From: Candidatus Parcubacteria bacterium
Lineage (GTDB): Bacteria > Patescibacteriota > Patescibacteriia > JAACEG01
Assembly: GCA_023142625.1 (NCBI GenBank)
Contig: JAGLJD010000003.1
Span: 1 to 11,690, forward strand
Direction of reading: 5' to 3'
DNA length: 11,690 nucleotides
The first letter of the stretch is position 1, and every line of letters begins with the position of its first letter. The notes under the pieces are model-generated. The model did not search any database. It saw only the letters and a list, made by a program, of their open reading frames with translations, and had not been told where the DNA came from. The translations under genes and the position numbers were made by a program. Of the stretch, positions 6,486 through 11,690 are shown piece by piece.

Positions 6486-7937
6486 CTACTGCTTTATTCT
6501 GCTCATAATGCTTGACAAAATTCCCTGCTTTTTCGCGTGGCGCTTAATATGCTCTTTAGCAGACTGAGTTTTAACGAATTTCAGCCAGTCAATGCTCGGT
6601 CCCTGGCGATTTTTGTCAATAATCACTTCCACTAAATCACCGCTTTTTAAGGTTGTGCTCACCTGTTCTATCTTTTCGTTTATTATCACTCCGACGCACT
6701 TGTTTCCTATTTCTGAATGGACATGATAAGCAAAATCAATAGCGCTTGCCCTTTTAGGAAGGTCTATCACATCCCCCCTTGGCGTAAAAACGAAAATGCG
6801 GTCGCTAAAAATATCAAATTCCAGCGTTTTTATAAAATCTTTATTATTAGAACTATTTTTCTGTATTTTAAGGATATCGTCAATCCATGCGGATTTCGCG
6901 CTAATCGCGTCTTTATAGCGCCAATGCGCGGCAACTCCGTATAGCGCCTCTTCGTGCATCTGCTGCGTCCTAATCTGAAATTCAATCAGCTTGCCCTCGT
7001 GACCGAAAACGGTAGTATGCAAACTTCTATAGCCATTCGGCTTCGGCATAGAAATAAAATCTTTAAAGCGATATTTTTTAGGATGATACAGAGTATGTAT
7101 AGCACCGAGCATTTTATAGCAGTCAGGAATGCTATCAACAATAATCCTCATAGCGAAAACATCATAAATTTCATTAAACTTTTTGTTTTTATTCTGCATT
7201 TTTAGCCAAACGCTATAAATGTGCTTAAATCTTCCTTCTATAATAAATTTTATATCGCACTTTTTCGCCTCTTTAGCAATATTTTCGCTGATTTTTTTTA
7301 TTAGCGCCTCTCTCTCTTTCTGCTGCTCTCTTTCGTATTTCTCTTTTATTTTATTAAAATTTTCAGGGTCTAAAAATTCAAAGCATAAATCCTCCAGTTG
7401 CCACCTTAAATGCCATACTCCGAGCAGTCCAGCTATCGGAGCGTAAATTTTAAAAGTCTCTTCAATGATTCGTTTTTGCTTGTGCTTTGGCAAATATTTA
7501 AGCGTCTTTAGATTATGCAGGCGGTCGGCAAACTTAATAATCATCACGCGCGAATCCTGCGCGGCGGCAATAAACATTTTTTTTAAATTTTCAACATAAC
7601 GGTCAATTCCCCTATATTTCACTTTGCTTAATTTGGTTATGCCATTAACTAAAGTGGCAACCTCCGAACCAAAATTTTTTTTAATGTCATCTAATGTTAT
7701 ATCTGTGTCTTCAGGGACATCATGCAAAAGTCCTGCGATAATAGTCGGCATGTCCGCATTAATCTTCGCTAAAGTAAGCGCTGTATCAAGCGAATGATTT
7801 ATATACGGCTCTCCTGACATCCTTTTTTGCCCCTTATGCGCCTCTTTGGCGTATTCATAAGCTAATTTAACCATATCTAAATTGGCTTTTGGATTATTTT
7901 TTTTAATTATTTCTAAAAAATCAGAATAGGTTGACAT
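6486..7937 (-). CDS. rel: Bifunctional (p)ppGpp synthetase/hydrolase, short form (HD-synthetase-TGS)
   Basis: Makes and degrades the stringent-response alarmone (p)ppGpp. Of 483 residues, 1-190 form the HD hydrolase domain: GEPYINHSL, HDVPEDT at 72-78 and FADRLHNLKTL at 136-146, so the hydrolase residues are present. The synthetase domain (about 225-345) has GRFKHIYSVWLKM, the RFKD motif at 290-293 that marks bifunctional Rel/SpoT rather than RelA (EPDD-type), PKPNGYRSLHT and QIRT..MH, then AAHWRYK. A TGS domain (about 380-440: VFTPRGDVIDLP, DFAYHVHSEIG) follows and the protein ends soon after. The helical, zinc-finger and ACT regions of the usual 700-750-residue protein are missing, so ribosome sensing may differ. 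M at 7937 is chosen over the ATG at 7979 because the latter lies inside tRNA-Gly. No Shine-Dalgarno sequence; the gap to the tRNA is 15 nt. Confidence 0.93.
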   Translation of the reverse strand: MSTYSDFLEIIKKNNPKANLDMVKLAYEYAKEAHKGQKRMSGEPYINHSLDTALTLAKINADMPTIIAGLLHDVPEDTDITLDDIKKNFGSEVATLVNGITKLSKVKYRGIDRYVENLKKMFIAAAQDSRVMIIKFADRLHNLKTLKYLPKHKQKRIIEETFKIYAPIAGLLGVWHLRWQLEDLCFEFLDPENFNKIKEKYEREQQKEREALIKKISENIAKEAKKCDIKFIIEGRFKHIYSVWLKMQNKNKKFNEIYDVFAMRIIVDSIPDCYKMLGAIHTLYHPKKYRFKDFISMPKPNGYRSLHTTVFGHEGKLIEFQIRTQQMHEEALYGVAAHWRYKDAISAKSAWIDDILKIQKNSSNNKDFIKTLEFDIFSDRIFVFTPRGDVIDLPKRASAIDFAYHVHSEIGNKCVGVIINEKIEQVSTTLKSGDLVEVIIDKNRQGPSIDWLKFVKTQSAKEHIKRHAKKQGILSSIMSRIKQ

Positions 7938-7952
7938 AAAACAAATATATTG

Positions 7953-8024
7953 AGCAGGTGAGCGGAATCGAACCGCCATCCTCAGCTTGGAAGGCTGGCA
8001 TAATAACCATTATACGACACCTGC
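7953..8024 (-). tRNA. tRNA-Gly (anticodon UCC)
   Basis: The 72-nt sequence has a 7-bp acceptor stem (GCAGGTG with CACCTGC), a D-arm with TATAATGGTTATTAT, an anticodon loop CTTCCAA giving anticodon TCC, and a T-arm GGCGGTTCGATTCCGCT of the usual form. The outermost anticodon-stem pair looks like a C-A mismatch. The discriminator base is T and it is followed by CAA, so CCA is not encoded and must be added after transcription, presumably by the enzyme at 3959-5566. The rel start codon follows 15 nt downstream on the same strand. Confidence 0.93.
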
Positions 8025-8107
8025 TTGTGAATTAATTTTGTCCGCGGCGGCGAATTGAATTTTGAATAAAATCTGAATGCCTGAATTTTTAATTTTTAAA
8101 TATTCAA

Positions 8108-8149
8108 ATACGCGATTTTTTACGCAAAACTCTTGACTTTTTTATTCAT
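8108..8149 (-). pseudogene. Decayed 5' end of a second flippase gene
   Basis: On the minus strand ATGAATAAAAAAGTCAAGAG at 8149-8130 is identical to the first 20 bases of the intact flippase at 10333, and the following ~22 bases align without gaps with several substitutions (shared ATCGCG). Translation gives MNKKVKSFA and then a stop. Nothing further of the gene can be recognised. It marks the edge of a duplicated module. Confidence 0.6.
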
Positions 8150-8161
8150 TTGTGGTGGTAT
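8133..8161 (+). promoter_or_regulatory. Likely promoter of the small gene at 8216
   Basis: TTGACT (8133-8138) with TGGTAT 17 bp downstream. The TATATT that lines up with the -10 box of the sister copy is here at a 20-bp spacing because of a 4-nt insertion, so this copy may be weaker. It overlaps the decayed flippase start. Confidence 0.4.
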
Positions 8162-8215
8162 ATTTATATAATCTTTTAGATTTATTTTTTAAAACACTTA
8201 AAAAGGGAGGATGAG

Positions 8216-8410
8216 ATGCACTTAAAGCTTGACGACCTTGTCGCTAAAAAAGAAAAGGAATTAGAAGAAATCGGAAAATTTTACTCTCTCTTTGAATCTT
8301 GTAAACATAAAGTAAGAGAACTAAACAGAGAATCCTCTGCTATAACCCTTGATGAACTTGAGGAACTTATCGTTAAGCGACTTAAATTCCAAGGAATTAT
8401 GGTTGAGTAG
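8216..8410 (+). CDS. Small charged, coiled-coil-like protein (module copy A), unknown function
   Basis: A 64-residue protein that I do not recognise. It is rich in Lys and Glu and predicted all-helical: residues 8-24 (LVAKKEKELEEIGKFY) and 44-58 (LDELEELIVKRLKF) have heptad-like spacing of hydrophobics. GGGAGG lies 5 nt before the ATG and sets the start. The product at 10403-10585 shares its layout: KL-acidic/hydrophobic-AKK near the N-terminus and V-KRL..G near the C-terminus. With the homologous flanks this makes the two genes probable diverged paralogues. It has its own promoter and an intrinsic terminator 46 bp after the stop, so it is a one-gene unit. That promoter, RBS and terminator are all kept in both copies argues that a product is made. 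Confidence 0.6.
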   Translation: MHLKLDDLVAKKEKELEEIGKFYSLFESCKHKVRELNRESSAITLDELEELIVKRLKFQGIMVE

Positions 8411-8456
8411 ATTAATTTCCTCGGATTTTTGTTGGAGGACAAAAAATTACGGCAAT

Positions 8457-8509
8457 AATAACCTTGTAGATTTTTGCGAAACAGCAGAAAGATGCAGGGT
8501 TATTTTTTT
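8457..8509 (+). terminator. Intrinsic terminator of the small gene, copy A
   Basis: AATAACCTTGTA (8457-8468) pairs with TGCAGGGTTATT (8493-8504) over 12 bp including two G-U pairs, followed by a T-run to 8509. The loop contains ATTTTTGCGAAACA, close to ATTTTTGCAAAACA in the sister terminator at 10627-10675. Confidence 0.8.
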
Positions 8510-8568
8510 ATTGCTGTATTTTAAAATCGCAAAACTTAAATGTCTGTATCTTCGCAAAATTTTTTTAT

Positions 8569-8713
8569 CTGTCTTTGCGAGGAGCCGAATGAGCGTAGCG
8601 AATGAGGTGCGACGAAGCAATCTCGTTAATGTCCGTATAAACTATGTAAAGTAAAGATTTGTCCGCTCAGTAATGGGATTGCTTCGTCGGCTATCGCCTC
8701 CTCGCAAAGACAG
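8569..8713. mobile_element. Palindromic MITE/REP-like element, copy A
   Basis: The 145-bp element has perfect 16-bp inverted ends, CTGTCTTTGCGAGGAG and its complement, and inner arms GCGACGAAGCAAT/ATTGCTTCGTCG. It has no coding capacity, so it would need a transposase in trans. No clear target duplication is seen. About 25 bp to its left, CTGTATCTTCGCAAAA (8544-8559) looks like the decayed end of another copy, at the position where the element starts in the sister module. It accounts, with the terminator and the two hairpins at 8811 and 8850, for most of the 492-nt gap 8411-8902. Confidence 0.8.
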
Positions 8714-8810
8714 TTGTTTTAATTAAAAGCGTAATCCCTAAATATACTAATATTTTAGCCAATTTTATCAAAAAGTCAACTTTAAATTTTTATAATCTCA
8801 CTTCCGCCTT

Positions 8811-8837
8811 GCAGCAGTCTCCGATAGGGACTGCTGC
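8811..8837. repeat. GC-rich hairpin downstream of the flippase gene
   Basis: GCAGCAGTCTC pairs with GGGACTGCTGC over 11 bp (one G-T) around a CGATA loop. No T-run follows on the minus strand, so it is not a standard terminator, though it may protect the 3' end of the flippase mRNA. Confidence 0.6.
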
Positions 8838-8849
8838 ATTCGGCATAAT

Positions 8850-8891
8850 CGTTGCAGTCCCGCTGCTCGCGAGCGGCGGGGGACTGCAACG
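8850..8891. repeat. Second GC-rich hairpin downstream of the flippase gene
   Basis: CGTTGCAGTCCC (8850-8861) pairs with 8880-8891 over 12 bp, and the inside folds further as GCTGCTCG/CGAGCGGC with a 2-nt bulge. It shares GCAGTC/GACTGC with the hairpin at 8811 and begins 12 nt after the flippase stop. Its GC content is far above that of the surroundings. Confidence 0.65.
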
Positions 8892-8902
8892 ATGCGCGAT
8901 TT

Positions 8903-10333
8903 TTAAACTTTTATAATTTCTCTTATTAATTCTTTGGAAAACCCTTTTAGCAAATATAGCGAAACGAAATAGACAATAATTGACATCGGCAATAATAAAA
9001 ACAGATGCCAATTTTGAAAAAAATGCAGAGCTGCCGCCATAACTCCGCTTGCCAAAATGGTTTTGAACAGTATCGCTATATCTGGCAGCATTTTTGTTGT
9101 TTTCGCGACCATTACAAAACAGATTGCGGCAATTAAAGTTTCAGCGAAAACCGTCGCCCATGCCGCGCCGAAATAAGAATAGCGCGGAATAAAAATCAAA
9201 TAAGCCACCATGCTTAATGCCGCTGTTATCGCGTATGCCCAGATCATTTTTCGCTGTTTTTCCAAGGCGACAACCGTATGCCCGTAAAGCGTTCCGATAA
9301 AAACCATCGCTGACGCTAAAACAATAATTTTTAGGACAGGCGCGGCAGGAGTAAAACTCTCTTTTGCGATCAAGACAACGATTTTTTCCGCTAAAAAAAG
9401 TGTTCCGACAACCATCGGCACCGCCATAATAATAATCGCGTTGAACGCCATCTGTAAAGTTTTTTTAAATTTATCAAAATTTTTCTCTGCCCAGTAATTT
9501 GAAAGAAGCGGCAAGATCAACCCCATAAACATTGTCGGCAGCATAATCAAAATTTCCAAAAAACGAAAACTGAATCCGTAAATCCCGACATCAGCGCTGG
9601 AATGCGTGAGTGAAAGAATAATCGTGTCCGCTTTTAAATAAACTAGATTAAAAGCTATTGAAATCGCGATCGGCCATGATCTTTTGAATATCTTTTTCCA
9701 AATATCAAAATCAAAAGCAAAGCGGATTTTTATTATTCTGATTGCTGAAAAAAGCAAATAACTGAAATTAAAAACATTTCCGATAATCGCCGCGACTAAA
9801 ATACCGATCAGCCCTAAATCAAGATAAGCCGCAAGCGCTACAAGCGCGGTCATTGTTCCTTTCCCGATAATATCCGCCGCGGCAACCTTTGCCATTTTCA
9901 GCTCTTTTTGAAAAAGTCCTGTCAAAACCTGAATTAAACTTAACAAAAAAAACGAAAGCGTAAAGATAAAAATCGCTGTTTTAACAATCGGCGGGTATGG
10001 AAAAAACAGCACCGCTATCGGCGCAATTGAAAAAAATACCAAACTCGCAAAAAACCTGAAAGTAAAAAGATTGCTTAAAGTTTTTTGCACATCAGCGTTC
10101 GGGCGTGAAATCATCTGCGTTGTGATAAGCATCAGCCCCATATCAGCCAGAATAGCAAAAAATTGCAAAAACGCAACCACGATCGTGTATTGCCCGAATT
10201 TTTCCGGACCTAAATATCGCGTCATTATGCCTAAAGCGATAACGCCGAGAAAGACCGATACGAATTTCCCAACGGTCTGGATTATAGAATTATGCGCGAT
10301 ATTTTGCCTTAGGCTCTTGACTTTTTTATTCAT
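8903..10333 (-). CDS. Wzx-type oligosaccharide flippase (polysaccharide biosynthesis membrane protein)
   Basis: A 476-residue integral membrane protein with about 14 hydrophobic segments, the usual number and length for the Wzx/RfbX branch of the MOP (MATE-like) exporter superfamily. The N-terminus is typical: NIAHNSIIQTVGKFVSVFLG followed by TRYLGPEKFGQYTIV, the pattern of a first helix and the G.E.FG.Y loop. These proteins flip undecaprenyl-linked oligosaccharides to the outer face of the cytoplasmic membrane for surface polysaccharide or glycoprotein assembly. A charged loop carries FKRSWPIAIS near residue 217, and YLKADTIIL follows, as in the second half of such flippases. No glycosyltransferase lies in the window, so the cargo is unknown. 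There is no Shine-Dalgarno sequence. The start codon overlaps the promoter of the divergent small gene, and a decayed duplicate of this 5' end lies at 8149. Confidence 0.88.
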   Translation of the reverse strand: MNKKVKSLRQNIAHNSIIQTVGKFVSVFLGVIALGIMTRYLGPEKFGQYTIVVAFLQFFAILADMGLMLITTQMISRPNADVQKTLSNLFTFRFFASLVFFSIAPIAVLFFPYPPIVKTAIFIFTLSFFLLSLIQVLTGLFQKELKMAKVAAADIIGKGTMTALVALAAYLDLGLIGILVAAIIGNVFNFSYLLFSAIRIIKIRFAFDFDIWKKIFKRSWPIAISIAFNLVYLKADTIILSLTHSSADVGIYGFSFRFLEILIMLPTMFMGLILPLLSNYWAEKNFDKFKKTLQMAFNAIIIMAVPMVVGTLFLAEKIVVLIAKESFTPAAPVLKIIVLASAMVFIGTLYGHTVVALEKQRKMIWAYAITAALSMVAYLIFIPRYSYFGAAWATVFAETLIAAICFVMVAKTTKMLPDIAILFKTILASGVMAAALHFFQNWHLFLLLPMSIIVYFVSLYLLKGFSKELIREIIKV

Positions 10334-10344
10334 TGTGTTATATT
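10317..10344 (+). promoter_or_regulatory. Promoter of the small gene at 10403, overlapping the flippase start codon
   Basis: TTGACT (10317-10322), 16-bp spacer, TATATT (10339-10344). The flippase ATG (10333-10331, minus strand) lies inside the spacer, so the two divergent genes cannot be occupied by polymerase at this site independently. Confidence 0.6.
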
Positions 10345-10402
10345 GAAATGATATAAAATTGTTTTGATATTTTTTAAACCCCTAAATGAAAAGGAGGGAA
10401 AA

Positions 10403-10585
10403 ATGGAACGAAAACTTAATTTTGGCGAGATGCTCGCTAAAAAAAAGGCGATTGGGGCAAAGGAGCTCCATAAAGCATTGGAGTTTAAAAATCTTTTAAC
10501 TCACCTATCAATGTGCATAGACTTTGATAGAAATAAAAACAGAAAGGCGGCAGTCAGTAAGCGGCTGTTGCGAGGGGTCAAATGA
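10403..10585 (+). CDS. Small basic protein (module copy B), unknown function
   Basis: A 60-residue protein without a recognised family. It is Lys/Arg-rich and probably helical: MERKLNFGEMLAKKK, then KELHKALEFKNLLTHL, then a basic tail NRKAAVSKRLLRG. The start is set by AAGGAGG 5 nt before the ATG at 10403; an in-frame ATG at 10364 lacks an RBS and would lie directly behind the promoter. It resembles the 64-residue product at 8216-8410 in N-terminal KL..AKK and C-terminal V.KRL..G patterns, but the middle has diverged and this copy is basic where the other is acidic/basic mixed. It has its own promoter, a 13-bp hairpin directly after the stop and an intrinsic terminator. A nucleic-acid-binding role would suit the charge, but that is speculation. 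Confidence 0.6.
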   Translation: MERKLNFGEMLAKKKAIGAKELHKALEFKNLLTHLSMCIDFDRNKNRKAAVSKRLLRGVK

Positions 10586-10620
10586 ATTATTTGCGGCTCT
10601 CAGGAAAAGCCGCAAATAAT
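10586..10620 (+). other. Perfect 13-bp hairpin immediately after the small gene stop codon
   Basis: ATTATTTGCGGCT (10586-10598) and AGCCGCAAATAAT (10608-10620) pair perfectly around CTCAGGAAA. It begins at the base after TGA. A-rich sequence follows instead of a T-run, so it is more likely an mRNA-stabilising or processing structure than a terminator. It has no equal in copy A. Confidence 0.7.
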
Positions 10621-10626
10621 AAAAAG

Positions 10627-10675
10627 GATAATCTTGTGATTTTTGCAAAACAAAAAACGCGGGATTATTTTTTTT
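10627..10675 (+). terminator. Intrinsic terminator of the small gene, copy B
   Basis: GATAATCTTGTG (10627-10638) pairs with CGCGGGATTATT (10658-10669) over 12 positions including G-U pairs, followed by eight T (10668-10675). Against copy A two stem positions change on both sides (C-G to T-A, and A-T to G-C), so pairing is kept while sequence differs. Confidence 0.8.
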
Positions 10676-10711
10676 ATTGCTGAATTTTAAAATCGCAAAA
10701 CTTGAATGTCT

Positions 10712-10869
10712 GTGTCTTTGCGAGGAAGGAGCGGAGCGATAGCGGAACGACTGACGAAGCAATCCCATTACTGAACGAATAAAACTGTAATTATAATTTT
10801 TTTGTCTATTAACGAGATTGCTTCGTCGCATCTCATTCGCTACGCTCATTCGCCTCCTCGCAAAGACAG
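10712..10869. mobile_element. Palindromic MITE/REP-like element, copy B (inverted relative to A and C)
   Basis: About 158 bp. It reads as the reverse complement of copy A: the arm with GCGATAGC and CCCATTACTGA is on the left here and on the right in A, and the arm GCGAATGAGCGTAGCG is on the right here. Ends are TGTCTTTGCGAGGA and CTCCTCGCAAAGACA. It ends 37 nt beyond the efp stop codon. Together with the hairpin and terminator above it fills the 321-nt gap 10586-10906. Confidence 0.8.
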
Positions 10870-10906
10870 CTTTTTAGATAGCCCTTATTGTAAATTAAAA
10901 ATTCAT

Positions 10907-11464
10907 TCACACTCTCTCAACATATTTTCCTGTCTCAGTATTCACCCTTACAACATCGCCTGTATTTACAAACAGAGGAGTATTTATCACAGTGCCTGTT
11001 TCCAAGACAACCTGTTTTGTTCCGCCTTGCGCCGTGTCGCCCTTAATTCCCGGCGGAGCTTCAACGACCTTTAATTCAACTTTTTTCGGCAAATCTATCG
11101 CAACAGGGCTGTCTTCAAAATTCAAAACATCAACTTCAAGCCCGTCTTTTAAAAAATTCATTTTATCGCCGAGCAGATTTTTATTGAAAGAAAACTGCTC
11201 AAAAGACACCTGATCCATAAAAAAATATTCATCCCCCTCTTGATATAAAAAATCCGCTTTGGAGCGCGCCAAATCCGCCTCTTCCGCTTTATCTGCGCCC
11301 TTGAAAGTATAATCTAAAACGCTTCCGCTGATTAAATTCTTCAACTTTGTCTTTAAAATCGCGCCGCCGCGCCCCATTTTAAGGTGCTGGGCGGAAATAA
11401 CCGAATACGGCTCATTATTAATTTTAATCGTTTTATTTAGTTTTATCTCATTGATTGAAAGCAT
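10907..11464 (-). CDS. efp: Translation elongation factor P
   Basis: EF-P enters the ribosomal E site to rescue stalling at proline runs. This start gives 185 residues, the standard length. The three beta-barrel domains are visible: the N-terminal KOW-like domain (1-65; LNKTIKINNEPYSVI..QHLKMGRGGA), the middle OB domain (about 66-128; ADFLYQEGDEYFFMD) and the C-terminal domain with PPGIKGDTAQGGTKQ, ETG..INTPLFVNTGD and the final TGKYVERV signature. At the loop that reaches the peptidyl-transferase centre the sequence is KMGRGGA, with Arg at position 32 and no KPGK. The frame is open upstream for 41 more codons, but these come from the palindromic element at 11479-11593, so M at 11464 is chosen; no Shine-Dalgarno sequence precedes it. 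It lies between two inverted copies of that element. Confidence 0.94.
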   Translation of the reverse strand: MLSINEIKLNKTIKINNEPYSVISAQHLKMGRGGAILKTKLKNLISGSVLDYTFKGADKAEEADLARSKADFLYQEGDEYFFMDQVSFEQFSFNKNLLGDKMNFLKDGLEVDVLNFEDSPVAIDLPKKVELKVVEAPPGIKGDTAQGGTKQVVLETGTVINTPLFVNTGDVVRVNTETGKYVERV

Positions 11465-11478
11465 AGTGTTTTTCGTAT

Positions 11479-11593
11479 TGTCTTTGCGAGGAGCCGAATG
11501 AGCGTAGCGAATGAGATGCGACGAAGCCGCACCTAACGGGTGGTCACCCGTTAGGTGCGGCTTCGCTTCATTCCACTCCGCTCGCAAAGACAG
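11479..11593. mobile_element. Palindromic MITE/REP-like element, copy C, directly upstream of efp
   Basis: It starts TGTCTTTGCGAGGAG and ends CTCGCAAAGACAG. Its left arm (11479-11525) matches the reverse complement of the right arm of copy B almost perfectly (one difference seen in about 45 bp). It ends 14 nt before the efp start codon, where a ribosome binding site and leader would be expected. Its centre has been replaced by the palindrome at 11522-11565. Bases 11594-11674 beyond it are AT-rich with no gene. Confidence 0.8.
11522..11565. repeat. Perfect 44-nt palindrome nested in element C
   Basis: The 21-bp arms (11522-11542 and 11545-11565, CGAAGCCGCACC... and its complement) pair perfectly around only GT. 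It is GC-rich and absent from copies A and B. Confidence 0.85.
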
Positions 11594-11674
11594 ATGTTAA
11601 ATGTATTTTTCCTTAATCATAAATTATTTTAATAATATTTCAATAGGCACAAAAAATCAAAATCTGCCGTAGGG

Positions 11675-11690
11675 GCGGGTCGCGACCCGC
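11675..11690. repeat. GC-rich palindrome cut by the right edge
   Basis: GCGGGTCGCGACCCGC is a perfect 16-bp palindrome, preceded by CCGTAGGG, and may continue past the window with the complementary CCCTACGG. Confidence 0.5.

Larger units (their letters stand above)
8111..8560. repeat. Duplicated module, left copy (flippase start, promoter, small gene, terminator)
   Basis: Aligns in the same order and orientation with 10296-10711: CTCTTGACTTTTTTATTCAT, the TATATT region, an RBS and small charged ORF, a terminator hairpin, and the closing ATTGCTG.ATTTTAAAATCGCAAAACTT.AATGTCTGT. The ORFs have diverged the most; the promoter and the hairpin-plus-tail are best kept. The 191-nt gap 8025-8215 otherwise holds only AT-rich sequence; I could not place the tRNA promoter. 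Confidence 0.75.
10296..10711. repeat. Duplicated module, right copy
   Basis: Counterpart of 8111-8560 in the same orientation. It differs by having the intact flippase start, a better-spaced promoter, a diverged small ORF and an added 13-bp hairpin (10586-10620) after that ORF. The two copies thus flank the flippase gene as direct repeats. Confidence 0.75.

Noticed and set aside
7938..7979. 14-residue N-terminal extension of Rel
   Set aside because: It would start inside the tRNA-Gly gene and its residues are those of the tRNA 3' end; the ATG at 7937 is the natural start.
8025..8110. GC-rich CCGCGGCGGCG just upstream of tRNA-Gly as a stringent-control discriminator
   Set aside because: I could not find convincing -35 and -10 boxes at the right distance on the minus strand.
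8349..8654. 101-codon ORF on the + strand running into palindromic element A
   Set aside because: It overlaps the small gene, the terminator and the element in the wrong frame, and has no RBS.
11465..11587. 41-residue N-terminal extension of EF-P
   Set aside because: It is encoded by the palindromic element; EF-P has its normal 185 residues from the ATG at 11464.

Overview
The window looks like a stretch of an AT-rich bacterial chromosome, probably from a candidate-phyla-radiation (Patescibacteria/Parcubacteria-like) lineage. This is inference from gene content, not from a marker gene: a Rel/SpoT protein without the C-terminal ACT region, a TrmB-like regulator, a Wzx-type flippase, an EF-P with Arg at the modified-loop position, several genes without Shine-Dalgarno sequences, and intergenic regions full of palindromes. 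The standard bacterial code fits: TAA, TAG and TGA all end genes and no in-frame TGA is needed.

Layout. 1-1315 (-): a phytoene-desaturase/carotenoid-isomerase-like FAD oxidoreductase, cut by the left edge, with a consensus promoter and a leader of about 120 nt. 1746-2036 (-): a two-helix membrane protein with a very strong ribosome binding site. 2182-2378: a long imperfect palindrome. 2514-5566 (+): a TrmB-like regulator (apparently leaderless), a histidine phosphatase and a CCA-adding tRNA nucleotidyltransferase. This run carries eight copies of the palindrome ATGTTCCGCGCGGAACAT (the last with altered outer bases): between genes, four times at exact 38-bp spacing inside the cca reading frame, and twice after it. 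The site resembles ParB/Noc-type binding sites in length and outer arms but has a different core. 5776-6267 (-): a dCMP-deaminase-like gene between two 79-bp direct repeats. 6486-8024 (-): tRNA-Gly(UCC) followed 15 nt later by rel. The tRNA gene does not encode CCA, so it depends on the CCA-adding enzyme.

8100-11690 is a repeat-rich region. A flippase (8903-10333, -) lies between two diverged copies of one module: the flippase 5' end, a forward promoter, a small charged protein gene, an intrinsic terminator and a palindromic element. In the left copy only a decayed flippase start is left, which suggests a tandem duplication followed by loss of one flippase. efp (10907-11464, -) sits between two inverted copies of the same palindromic element; the upstream copy has a second, perfect 44-nt palindrome nested in it and ends 14 nt before the efp start codon. 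The window ends inside another GC-rich palindrome.

The genes are mostly housekeeping (tRNA maturation, stringent response, translation elongation, nucleotide metabolism, cell-envelope glycan export). The unusual content is the repeats: the clustered palindrome that has entered a coding sequence, and the duplicated small-gene module with its conserved RNA hairpin.
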